Of a stretch of DNA of 19,567 nucleotides, positions 8,947 to 17,041 are shown in pieces. Each line of letters begins with the position of its first letter. Positions within the stretch are counted from its first letter, which is position 1. This DNA comes from Bolinopsis microptera (taxonomy: Eukaryota; Ctenophora; Tentaculata; Lobata; Bolinopsidae), in the NCBI RefSeq assembly GCF_026151205.1, contig NW_026971911.1:1-19567 (forward strand), read 5' to 3'. A program made the translations under genes and the position numbers. Under the pieces are notes generated by a model that had not been told where the DNA came from, ran no database searches, and worked only from the letters and a program-made list of their open reading frames with translations.

Positions 8947-9213
8947 ATTTAAAGTTGTATCAACTTTTAACTAATATTTATTAGATGCATTTAATGACAA
9001 ATTTGATACATTTTTAACCTGATTTTAAATTTATATTGAGCTTTCAGACTTACGTGATGTTTTGTAAAACTTACGTGGCATAGAAATAACGGTTTTTCTA
9101 CAGCTAGATTTTAGATCTTACGCATAAGAAAAGTACATTTTTTTAGCATTTAAAGCCGCGCATAAAAAAACGCGCATTTTATCACGCGACTTTATCGCTA
9201 AATATTTTTTTTT
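8947..9213 (+). other. 3' non-coding region of the retrotransposon
   Basis: AT-rich, with small CG-containing blocks (ccgcgc, acgcgc, cacgcgac, about 9154-9190). There is no ORF of note and no envelope gene. It ends in a T-run leading into the polypurine tract. Confidence 0.7.
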
Positions 9214-9225
9214 AAGGGGGAGTAA
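9214..9225 (+). promoter_or_regulatory. Polypurine tract (plus-strand primer)
   Basis: aaggggga followed by gtaa abuts the TG of the 3' LTR, after a long T-run (U-box-like). In LTR elements the RNase H-resistant purine RNA here primes plus-strand DNA synthesis. Confidence 0.85.
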
Positions 9226-9397
9226 TGTCAAGGACATATTGTGATTGATTGATCTAATGATATATTTGATAATATTGTGATTGAGTAATCTAATGATATC
9301 ATTGATAATACATTCTAACAATTAACTTATACAGGATGTTATCTGTATCTGGAATCAGTGTGTATCATTTGTAAAAGACCATTGTAACCAACTGACA
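9226..9397 (+). repeat. 3' long terminal repeat
   Basis: Identical by eye over 172 bp to 4287-4458. It is followed by aaag (9398-9401), the second copy of the 4-bp target duplication. Confidence 0.93.
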
Positions 9398-9511
9398 AAA
9401 GCAAGGACAGTAATAAAGTAATAAGCTTGCAATACCAGCACAAAGGCAGTACACTGTACAGTTAATGTAACGATAAAATAGAAATAAGAGAGCTAAGATT
9501 CTAAACATGTA
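9398..9511 (+). pseudogene. Exon-family copy A, right part beyond the retrotransposon
   Basis: After the target duplication the host sequence resumes and matches 10192-10292: gcaaggacag, gcaataccagcaca, cagttaatgtaac, taaaatagaaa and ctaagattctaaacatgtaacatt. Relative to that copy it has an extra ~8 bases, giving an early stop (AAG TAA), so this possible terminal exon was already broken or has decayed. Confidence 0.6.
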
Positions 9512-9525
9512 ACATTAATGATAGT

Positions 9526-10260
9526 ATTCCTGTGATTATCAAAGATTCTGACGTCAATAAGTCTGATCAAACACAACTCAATCGTTTGGAATGAATATTC
9601 CATTGAGGGTAAAACAACGGTATTATTGTTAATAACACATTCAATTTGTAGATGAAATCTAAGGGGAAACAGCTCCCTCCACCTGACTTCATAGATTGGG
9701 AAGCTGAAAACGTGGCCGAACGTCAAGGAGCGCCACATATCTTCTTGACAGCAGATATGTTCAAGCATTCCTTGTAAAAATATTAATAAAGATTCCAACA
9801 TACTTTGTTTAAGGTTGGACAGAAATGCGATGTAGTATTTGACACCAGCCGGGAGTACAACAAACTTCTCGTGATTAATCTTATCGTATTAGTTAGTTCT
9901 CATCGACACAGGGAATGAAGAAAAATTAACGGTTGGGGTTTTTGTGAAGCGACGGCATATGGTTCTTTTGACCATTTAACAACTTATTGAGCTTAAAAAA
10001 ATACGTGTCAGGGACACGTCAGACACCAAACTTTTTCTTCACATGAAATTTAATCAGGGTACGTTTGTGCTGATACTTGCAAAACCGCTGTATTCCAAGT
10101 GTTTAATATTCCGCTGCACTCCAGTATAGTTTATCAATATTATTCGTAATTTTAATATTCGTTTATTAGGTTATCGCCTTTTTTTTCAGTTAAAGCAAGG
10201 ACAGCTATAAGCGTGCGATACCAGCACAACAGCAGAACAGTTAATGTAACGGTAAAATAG
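9526..10260 (+). pseudogene. Degraded exon-family copy B (chimeric, intact insertion site)
   Basis: 9526-9700 matches 18140-18318, an intron end plus exon 5 of the downstream gene. 9697-10191 matches copy A. The two pieces meet at about 9697, giving one open frame 9652-9777: KSKGKQLPPPDFIDW fused to a segment ending HIFLTADMFKHSL then stop. An exon-2-like segment lies at 9814-9885 (24 codons, VGQKCDVVF start); its donor is gtatta where copy A has gtaagt. A possible last exon follows TTTTTTTCAG at 10190-10260 and ends NVTVK-stop (TAG 10258-10260). It probably arose by recombination between tandem units. Whether any transcript is made is unknown. Confidence 0.5.
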
Positions 10261-10455
10261 AAACAAGGGAGCTAAGATTCTAAACATGTAACATTTATGT
10301 TCTTTGATAATGTAGACACACAACCAAGACAATATTATATCCCATAATACAAGAATAACAGACTTAGGATGAAGACTGGAAGGGGCTCAAGTTTAAGGAA
10401 CACTCCTGTGTTAATAAGTGTCATTTAATTAAGAACTTTTTGATCAACTATTCAC

Positions 10456-10635
10456 TCTTCAGCACGAAGTTCAAAGCCTACCAATTCGGTTTATGTGCCG
10501 AGAAAGAAGAGGGCGCGTGAACCTACAACGGAGGATATCCTCGAGAGCACCAAGAGAAACCCGACGGGACTGTACAGCTGTGAAGCTTTTGGCTGGACTG
10601 ACCGGAGCATGGCCATGGCCTTAAACTCAATAGCA
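10456..10635 (+). CDS. Possible isolated exon, basic/acidic linker type
   Basis: Preceded by a pyrimidine-rich acceptor (actcttcag) and followed by gtatgt. One frame is open through it (about 60 codons) and holds a nuclear-localisation-like cluster PRKKRAR, then EPTTEDILES, and ends near MALNSIAS. Another frame is also open but is very arginine-rich, which suggests a shadow. The KKRAREPTTEDI stretch is reminiscent of the lysine/arginine-then-acidic linker in exons 2-4 of the gene at 17042. It is unrecognised and could be chance. Confidence 0.3.
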
Positions 10636-10636
10636 A

Positions 10637-11800
10637 GTATGTAACGAAATCAAAGACGAGGACATACCAGAAAGACTATGCAGTAATAAAGTGCTGGTGA
10701 AGGAGATAGTACGGAAAAAGTTAAGATATAACAAAGCTATCTGTATTGTGGTGACGATTTTTATAAATAATTTTAATTTAAACATTGTTTGGTAAACAGA
10801 TATTTGTAGACTTGGTTAAATATAACCTTTTATTACAGACACGAGAGACAGAGTGTATATACCTTGTACCCAGGGGCCAGGGGGGGGAAATAATGGCGAA
10901 TCTCGCATAGGACCTAAACAGTTGTTGTTGGACTATGAAGTGAGGAGGTAGAAGAAGAGGGGAACGAATGCAAAATGGGCAGAGATATGGACCGCACTTG
11001 AGGATAAAAGGGATAGAAGGGATAAAAGGGAATACCTAAATTCGCTAAGGATCAACATATTAGAAGAAAGAACATGGTGACTTGAATTATTTTGACTGCA
11101 GTTGATACCATGTCCCTCTACTTCCTATTGTGTACCTCCTGTACCTCCCTGGTGATGTCCACTCCTTTCCGTTGTTATGATGGCAATATCCTCTACGACT
11201 AGACTGTTCGCCGTAAGTTCTCAAGCCTTATAAACAGTTATAGATTGTGGAAGCTTCATTAGCTTCTGACATTGTATTATTATAATTATATAGTTTGATA
11301 TCTTGTAACCCTATTTATTACTCTCGTTTTCGTTGTTCACACCTTAAATTGCTGCAAATAAAATACGAATCTGAAGCAAACAATGATTGCTTACAAATAT
11401 TCTGCTTACTTTACTCCGTCTTAACTATGTCTGACTCCGTGTAACATGATGAAATCAGTTCTTCCAAAGATCCTCCTCCTAGTTTGAACAGTACCTTATG
11501 TCAGGTGCTTCTCCCACCCAACGCAAGATTCTTTTCAGATTTATTTCCTTTTAACTTTCTTTTAATATCTACTCTTATGGATATATTCACGTGAAACTTT
11601 CAGTTGGAAGATAATATCGTTAACGCTGTTACATTTACATATTTATATAATAAAATAAGGTTACCTTAAACAGCTCTAATAACACTGCACAGTCTACCAA
11701 TTTAACAGATGTTGGTAAGTTTTACGGACCACTGTTGAAATATAGCATGATGTGACGTACCTTATACCATGTACCAGACTCGCTGACGGATTTCTTTCAG
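10637..11800. other. Long stretch without a supported gene
   Basis: It contains the 10765-10815 motif shared with 3615-3665, a G-rich patch near 10870-10888, and a short 9-bp repeat (gggataaaa, about 11005-11033). A 26-codon ORF near 11109 is hydrophobic at its start but too short to support. The last bases lead into a good acceptor (tttctttcag) for the polymerase-like segment. Confidence 0.5.
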
Positions 11801-12658
11801 GAAATACCTCCGATATTTAAGAACACTTCTGTCAAATACGAAAATATTGGAGGTTTCATGCAGAACTTTCTAAAAGAAACAGGGCAAACATTAATTAAAG
11901 ACACGAGATATTTAATTGGTAGCATGGAAAACACTCAACAAAATATTGAGAAGCTCCTCGACGGAGAAAAGATCAGTATCCCGACAATTTGGAAAGATAA
12001 AGGTCGATACATGTGTTCATTGATCCCTTTCACCGTAGCAAATCCTCATCATCAGTCATCACGCTATTATTACTTTGGTTTATTGATCACGGGTTAATCG
12101 TGACTCGGGTGTGTCAAGTTATGGAGTTAAAACCTGCGAAATGTTAAATTAAAACTTTTGCCGACAGCGTCTCAGATGATCGGCGCACGGGGGATTGAAA
12201 CCCAGACCTGAAAGCGATTGCAGAAACCTCTAAACTGATAGGTAATTCGTTCTACGGGTATACCATCGTCTATCATGAACAAAGCAAAACATCGAGATGT
12301 TAAATTTCTATCCGAAGAGTTAACGCGGTGAATAATCCACGATTTATCTCATTGGAAGAACTTGACGGTTGCTACGATGTTTGAGATTATTATTTAACTT
12401 CACGTTTACTGTTTAAATCTATAAATATCCCGTTTTCCTCATTCTGTAAATAGATAAAATACAAAAAAGAATATGTTTCAGGTCACATCTAAAATACGTA
12501 CTATGAAACACGATTTACCAGTCCAAATCGGGTTCTTTGTCTATCAGTTCGCCAAACTACACATGCTCAACTTCTTCTATGACGTCATCGACCGCTTCAT
12601 CTCTCGAGAGGATTATAACATGTGTGAGATGGAAACAGCCGACAAATTACGAGGGTAA
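11801..12658 (+). pseudogene. Broken Maverick/Polinton-type B-family DNA polymerase fragment
   Basis: The first part (11801 to about 11925) starts EIPPIFKNTSVKYENIGGF and continues to RYLIGSM, a pattern I recognise from protein-primed B-family polymerases of Maverick/Polinton elements. Similarity resumes in a different frame at 12076 (WFIDHGLIVTR) through KLIGNSFYG, the motif B region. That frame carries in-frame stops at 12145, 12196 and 12301. A GT-AG intron-like gap (12379-12481) then leads to KHDLPVQIGFFVYQFAK, and the frame ends at 12656-12658. Motif C, normally an aspartate pair, reads METAD. Frameshift, three stops and motif loss show it is dead. Only a palm-domain portion is present; I see no other Polinton genes or terminal repeats nearby. 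Confidence 0.7.
12379..12481 (+). other. Intron-like gap in the polymerase fragment
   Basis: Starts gtttga after TGC TAC GAT and ends atgtttcag before GTC ACA TCT. The two sides are adjacent in the polymerase family alignment as I recall it, and joining them keeps phase 0. This suggests the ancestor was a spliced gene or gained an intron after integration. Confidence 0.45.
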
Positions 12659-12859
12659 ATTATACTTTTTATTATTATAAAGCTATTCACTCCCTTACTT
12701 TCTTAGGAAAGAGAGAGGGCTAAACACTTGCACTGTATAATATAATGCAGTGTGCAAGTAAATTAAAATGAATTCATTAATCATTTCAGAACTGTTAATC
12801 TAACCTTCTCAACAGTCTTTGCGCTGCAGATCAGCATAGTCGATACTAACCAACTTATC
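12659..12859. other. Short spacer with an imperfect hairpin
   Basis: cttgcactg near 12727 and cagtgtgcaag near 12750 form an imperfect stem around an AT loop. No gene is seen. Confidence 0.4.
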
Positions 12860-12880
12860 CACTGAGCGGGGGGAATGCAA

Positions 12881-12990
12881 CGTCAATTAATGTCAATTAA
12901 TGTCAATTAATGTCAATTAATGTCAATTAATGTCAATTAATGTCAATGTCAGTTTTGCAAAATTTTGGAATACTGACATTAATTGACACG
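12881..12990. repeat. Left 10-bp tandem array with hairpin
   Basis: Six units of tgtcaattaa (the first with c) at 12881-12940, then tgtcaatgtcagt, a short loop, and actgacattaattgac, which is complementary to the array. Same orientation and design as the block at 13541-13655. Confidence 0.9.
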
Positions 12991-13540
12991 ATATTTTTCG
13001 ACCAGAGATTATGTAGTTCTACCATATTTTTAGCACTTTAGAACGTTTATATCATCAATTTATTCACTACTATCACATATGGAAATGTGAAATGTGAAAA
13101 AAAATCAGATCATTAAACAATAAAACTAAAATAATACGGTTTTCCGAAATTTAATTTTCTCAAATGGGCGTGGCCATCCAAGGGCGTGGTTCTCAACATC
13201 ATCAGAACTGAAAACCCACATTAAACGAAATGCCTTCATGACATTTATATTTGAATAACGAATCTTAAACAGCTAACATTACTCCTTCATACTAAAAAAG
13301 CCGATTCTAGATATTTTACCTGTATAAGAAACCAATAAAATATGGGCGTGGCCGGTGGGGACCGAAGATGGAAGATTTGGAAGCTGAAATTTTTTTTGTG
13401 GTCTTTGAACCTAAGGATCAACAGATAAGAACATACTCATAATTATTCAAGGACATTTTGTTTTTTTTAACCGGTCTAACTTACATAGACGTGAATATCT
13501 TGAATATTTATCGAATAATGATAATCTCAAATTTCAAGAC

Positions 13541-13655
13541 AAATTAATGTCAATTAATGTCAATTAATGTCAATTAATGTCAATTAATGTCAATTAATGT
13601 CAATTAATGTCAATGTCAGTTTGGGGTTTTTATGGAATACTGACATTAATTGACG
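13541..13655. repeat. Right 10-bp tandem array with hairpin
   Basis: Seven units of caattaatgt (13541-13610, first aaattaatgt), then caatgtcagt, a different loop (ttggggtttttat versus ttgcaaaattt on the left) and the same closing arm ggaatactgacattaattgac. The two blocks are direct repeats inside one transposon. Confidence 0.9.
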
Positions 13656-13676
13656 TTGCATCACCCCCCACTGAGC

Positions 13677-14382
13677 AGTCAAACACTTCTCTTATGCATG
13701 TATTCTATTTAGTATTATGTATATTTAACTTATTTTAAACAAACAAGTTTTTGTATTCTTCTAGAGTAAAATAAAAACCGTCAAGTAATAGATAGTGTAC
13801 TCCATCTTTAAATTTCAACGGGTAAATTTAGTAAATGTTGACTTTACTCCTATTTTATTATAGTTTTATTATTACAAAGAACAGGACCGGTTCTATTGAA
13901 CAATAGCCTAGCACAGAGAGATGTGATATTAAAATGGATTCAAAAGTTTCTTATTTCTTTGTTAAGTTATCTCAACGTAAAACTTGAAGCAAAGTGACAA
14001 TATACCAGTTGCTATAGTAATCAGGGATCGACCATCTAACAAAGCTATATTTTTATTAAGTTCGTTACAACAGGGGCTTCGGGGTTGAACAAAGGGTCCA
14101 GGTTTATAGCAGAGAAGTGAATGACAATACACCAGCTGTTGTAGTAACCATGGATCACGGTAGATGTCACTTTAGTCAAATCTAACTTTTTGTTCCAAGA
14201 TATTACATAGACTAGAGACGCACACATTTTTATTCACTTCTTGTTCATCTCTATTGGTTCCTCCAACAATCTTAAAACCCTCTTACCAGTATTATCTAAT
14301 TTTAACTGATTAATCTATGTAAACTATTGAGAAACTTTAGTTATCCATTTTCTCATACCCTTAACCATTTGTTCAACTTTAG
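13677..14382. other. Non-coding stretch upstream of an exon-family gene
   Basis: No supported gene. About 13998-14035 and 14123-14160 resemble each other (acaata(t/c)accag(t/c)tg, then tagtaa and ggatc), a local duplication. It probably contains the upstream exon or promoter of the gene at 14390, because that gene's first coding exon is preceded by an acceptor (caactttag). Confidence 0.4.
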
Positions 14383-14389
14383 AAAGATT

Positions 14390-14916
14390 ATGTACGTAAC
14401 CGGAAAGATAGAATTCTTGGCATCTCCAGGCAAGGATTTAAAGACAGCACTTACCATTATGCTCAACGATGACACGGTAGAAGACTTTACAGTTTACAAC
14501 CAGATCATACCGCAAATGTTAAAAGTAAGTACTGTAGCTTAGCTCGTTACTTACATTAAAAGTATTGAAATACCCGTACCCCTGATAATAAAAGATATTA
14601 TATCTGTAAACGAATTCACTAAACTACCACATTTATTAGTATTGTCATATACGATCTTTCGATGGTAACATGGTATTGGTAGAAAGACTGTGCGTTCTTG
14701 ATGATGAGTTCAAAATAGTTAGTCAACATCTCCACCGATCGAAGATATATTTTTATTAGCTTAGGTATTTCAATACTAATCTTTTAGGAGACTGATAGAG
14801 TACGAATACAAATCAGAGAAAATGTGTCTGCAAACCATGGTGGCAGAAAGTTCAAAAATATCGTTGGTATTGCCATCCTGGACAACCAAGTAGAGGATAC
14901 CCCGAAAAAAAGAAAG
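14390..14916 (+). CDS. Exon-family gene 1: OB-fold-like module (two exons, 3' end not found)
   Basis: Coding exon 1 is 14390-14524 (45 codons, after acceptor caactttag, before gtaagt) and exon 2 is 14788-14916 (43 codons, after cttttag, before gtacat). Both are phase 0. The product begins MYVTGKIEFLASPGKDLK, has an IIP-x-x-LK end to exon 1, then RVRIQI and G-x-x-F-x-N-IVGIAI strands, and ends in a basic PKKRK. Length, exon lengths and phases match the gene at 17042 (MIVEGVLTF..., IIPDELK, KINIKT, G-x-x-Y-x-N-VVGLSV). Alternating hydrophobics suggest a five-strand OB-like barrel that binds single-stranded nucleic acid; this is inference. Direct splicing to the exon at 15486 in phase 0 would stop after 22 codons, so the true 3' end is unsettled. 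Confidence 0.6.
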
Positions 14917-15485
14917 GTACATTTTTAAAGATTTCAATATAAATGAATTTGCTATTTCACTTTTTTAGCATCATTTAATTAAAAAAATGTATAAGAATTA
15001 AAGAGTGTATTTATATTTATGATCTTAATTCACAATTGAAGATAACCATGGTTTTAGTGTATGTTTGCTTCCTTGGACGGGGTATTTCAGGTATTTGATT
15101 TGCTACTAACAATCTGTTAAAATAGTGATAAGGAAATTTTCAAATCCAAAAGAAGTGGTTTAACAAGGAAAAAATATAGATAAATAGAAACTGTACAGTA
15201 CTACCCTGTATCAGGATGATTGATTGAGTGATTGATTAGGGTCTATATAGGGATCACTATAATGTTGAAAATTGTTGTTTTATATCTTATTAATTTCAAT
15301 TAACTTTAAGAACTTTCAGTAGTTTAAAACCACAAATCAATAACAAGAGTGATTGAAATTTAAAATTTAGATAGAAGACATATTGCATTTTAGTTGAATT
15401 ATGACGTGATTTAAGAACGTAATTATCCATGTTATATATAACACTCAGCTCTATATAACATTACATAAACTCTCTTAAATTCTAG
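14917..15485 (+). other. Probable intron or spacer, no gene seen
   Basis: AT-rich sequence between a donor (aaag|gtacat) and an acceptor (attctag). It contains a short tgattgattgagtgattgatt repeat near 15219. I could not support another exon inside. Confidence 0.4.
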
Positions 15486-15664
15486 AATGTCGACTTACTT
15501 GCCAACTCCCAAACTGTTGAAAAAGAGAAGATGTCTGTTGAACATACGGAATAAAGATGACAAATCATTCCTTTATTGTATTGTGGCTGCTTTGAAAAGA
15601 CCTGATAGAAACCCAACACGACCTGGATTCTATAAGCGTTATGTCAAGAAACTAATCACGACAG
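15486..15664 (+). CDS. Exon resembling a domain found with Maverick/Polinton polymerases
   Basis: Bounded by attctag and a strong donor, acag|gtaagt. One frame, from ATG 15487, encodes LLKKRRCLLNIRNKDDKSF, then LYCIVAALKRPDRNP, and ends LITTG in phase 1. The pattern (basic lead, N-I-x-N-x-D, aromatic pair, then an N-P-x-R type loop) resembles a region upstream of B-family polymerase domains in Maverick-like proteins, where a cysteine usually sits at the position held here by the serine of DDKSF. In the phase set by exon 14788-14916, the same DNA reads NVDLLANSQTVEKEKMS and stops soon after. Which frame is used is unclear. Confidence 0.4.
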
Positions 15665-15716
15665 GTAAGTAAGAGATATTTACCCTCTGTAGCACACATT
15701 TTGCTATTGCACACAT

Positions 15717-15823
15717 TTTCCGACACTTGTAAAAATTTCACGGATTTTCGACACTTGTAAAAATTTCACGGATTTTCGATACTTGTAAAAATTTCGAGCA
15801 ATTTCATCACTTGTAAAAATTTG
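15717..15823. repeat. 28-bp tandem repeat
   Basis: Four copies of acttgtaaaaattt at 15725, 15753, 15781 and 15809, exactly 28 bp apart. The units are close to acacttgtaaaaatttcacg plus gattttcg. A decayed relative (aaaattcgagcatttt...ttttccgatact) appears near 16843-16882. Confidence 0.85.
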
Positions 15824-16168
15824 TATTGAAGATGAATATCACAGAGGTTTTGTTATTGGGATCATGAGATTACTTGCTGTACATAGTTATTTGGTTACCA
15901 GAGCTTTTAAAAATTCCTTGAGCGCGGTAAGTGTTAACTATGGAACAGGACACACTGACACAGATGGTTTGATCGTGACCTGTCTAGAACCATTAGGGTC
16001 GGTTCATTCAAGCATGCATTTAAGTGACCGCTCTGACTTAAATAAAGTACTTTAAATAAAAAGAGATAGATGCAAAATATACTGGAATTTTACCATTGGT
16101 CGACCACTAGGCGAGGTAGCCGTCCATTGGTTGTAAGTCATGTGACTATTGTTGGTGATCAGGGTGAA
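15824..16168. other. No supported gene
   Basis: A 63-codon frame (15864-16055) contains a consensus-like donor (gcg|gtaagt at 15928), but I found no matching exon pattern. Part of it (aactatggaacaggacacactg, about 15938) resembles 16730 (ttatggaaccgggacaactg), a diverged local duplication. Confidence 0.4.
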
Positions 16169-16309
16169 CTGCACTATCAAGTACATTAATTGTTAGTATT
16201 GTAGGCAAATTCCATTACTTGCTAGTATTCAAGATAGAGACAAGCATTAAGTCAAGCTACGAGAGCCGTCCAGTGGACTATTGAGCCCTTAATGTACTTG
16301 ACAATGCAG
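16169..16309. repeat. Inverted repeat with 21-bp arms
   Basis: Arms 16169-16189 and 16289-16309 (shared tcaagtacattaa) match in 19 of 21 positions as reverse complements around about 100 bp. It could be a miniature transposon or foldback remnant; no clear target duplication is seen. Confidence 0.6.
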
Positions 16310-17037
16310 CGGCTTGCCTGCATCGCTCAAGGGACAAACAACATGCAATGACGTTTGTTTTCATGGTAACGGTCTGACTATATCAAGCCGGAGAACGCTG
16401 CGGGAAATCAGATTGAATCAGTTCGTTTCGCAGAAGTTTGTAATCAATCAGTTCTTGATTGATAAATCTACTCAACTCGTTCCTCCACAGGTTCTATTTT
16501 ATCTTAAAAAGATACACAGTTCGTTCTTTAGTCTTGTGATACATAGTTCGCTCTTCAGTTTGCTATTTTGATTCTAATTCAAGTTGCATGCTAACTTATC
16601 ATAAATAGCAGGGGCTCGTATTATACAATAATATTTAAACTTTTTTAACCCAACTTGAGAGTCTAAATTTTGAATTCTAAAATTCATATTTCTTATCTAA
16701 TTTTTTAAATTTTATGTTTAGTAAGCATTATGGAACCGGGACAACTGAACACCGAGACAAATGTTGAACAACATTCTTAAAACTCACTGACACATACCAA
16801 CACCTTGAGCTAGTATTAATTGTTTTAAGCTTTTTATACGTAAAAAATTCGAGCATTTTTAACACTAGCATTTTCCGATACTTTCAAGAATCTATAATAG
16901 AGAAAACAGTCAGCCCTAACTAATATTGAGTTATTTTCATGTTTCTTATATTGATTTAATGTTTCCTTAGATGACCTGGTTATTAATGTTTTAAACTATC
17001 TGCTTTTTATTAATTTTTTCACATTAAAATCTTACTC
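16310..17037. other. Region upstream of exon-family gene 2, no gene seen
   Basis: It contains a short direct repeat (acacagttcgttctttagt and acatagttcgctcttcagt, about 16514-16560). An 85-codon frame at 16314 lacks an ATG start and recognisable features. Because the first coding exon at 17040 follows an acceptor (cttactcag), a 5' non-coding exon and promoter may lie here. Confidence 0.4.
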
Positions 17038-17041
17038 AGCT

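Larger units (their letters stand above)
4287..9397 (+). mobile_element. Complete Ty3/gypsy-type LTR retrotransposon (5,111 bp)
   Basis: Identical 172-bp LTRs (TGTCA...TGACA) bound gag, then a pol with domain order protease, RT, RNase H, integrase. This is the Ty3/gypsy order, since integrase follows RNase H. A polypurine tract (aaggggga) precedes the 3' LTR. Direct repeats aaag flank it at 4283-4286 and 9398-9401, and the duplicated host segment shows the unoccupied site with one aaag at 10192-10195. There is no env-like ORF after pol. Identical LTRs and open frames indicate a recent insertion. It interrupts an already decaying host exon copy. Confidence 0.95.
12868..13668. mobile_element. 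Non-autonomous inverted-repeat DNA transposon (about 801 bp)
   Basis: The terminal inverted repeats are 28 bp with two mismatches: ggggggaatgcaacgtca... on the left and, on the complement of the right, gggggtgatgcaacgtca.... The flanks carry a direct repeat cactgagc (12860-12867 and 13669-13676); because of the C-runs this could be read as 7, 8 or 9 bp. An 8-9 bp duplication fits hAT, MULE or Merlin families, and I cannot choose. There is no transposase ORF. The interior includes repeated gggcgtggcc/gggcgtgg motifs (about 13166, 13181, 13343). Both ends contain the same 10-bp tandem array followed by a hairpin. Confidence 0.8.

Noticed and set aside
8602-8974. Open frames opposite and alongside the Pol C-terminal repeat
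   Set aside because: Shadows of the 24-bp repeat in other frames, low complexity.
8947-9225. Possible envelope or third ORF after pol
   Set aside because: Only about 280 non-coding bases separate pol from the 3' LTR, with no ORF.
9493-9801. 102-codon minus-strand frame
   Set aside because: Opposite the duplicated exon segment, whose plus-strand exon borders are conserved in two copies; no motif on the minus strand.
3771-10260. Calling copies A and B functional genes
   Set aside because: Stops appear where related genes have a donor codon, the donor at 9886 is weakened, and copy A's last exon is interrupted by the retrotransposon.
12881-13655. CRISPR-like array
   Set aside because: The 10-bp repeats are directly tandem without spacers and lie in a eukaryotic inverted-repeat transposon.
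16314-16571. 85-codon plus-strand frame
   Set aside because: Starts without ATG, contains a short local DNA repeat and has no recognisable domain.
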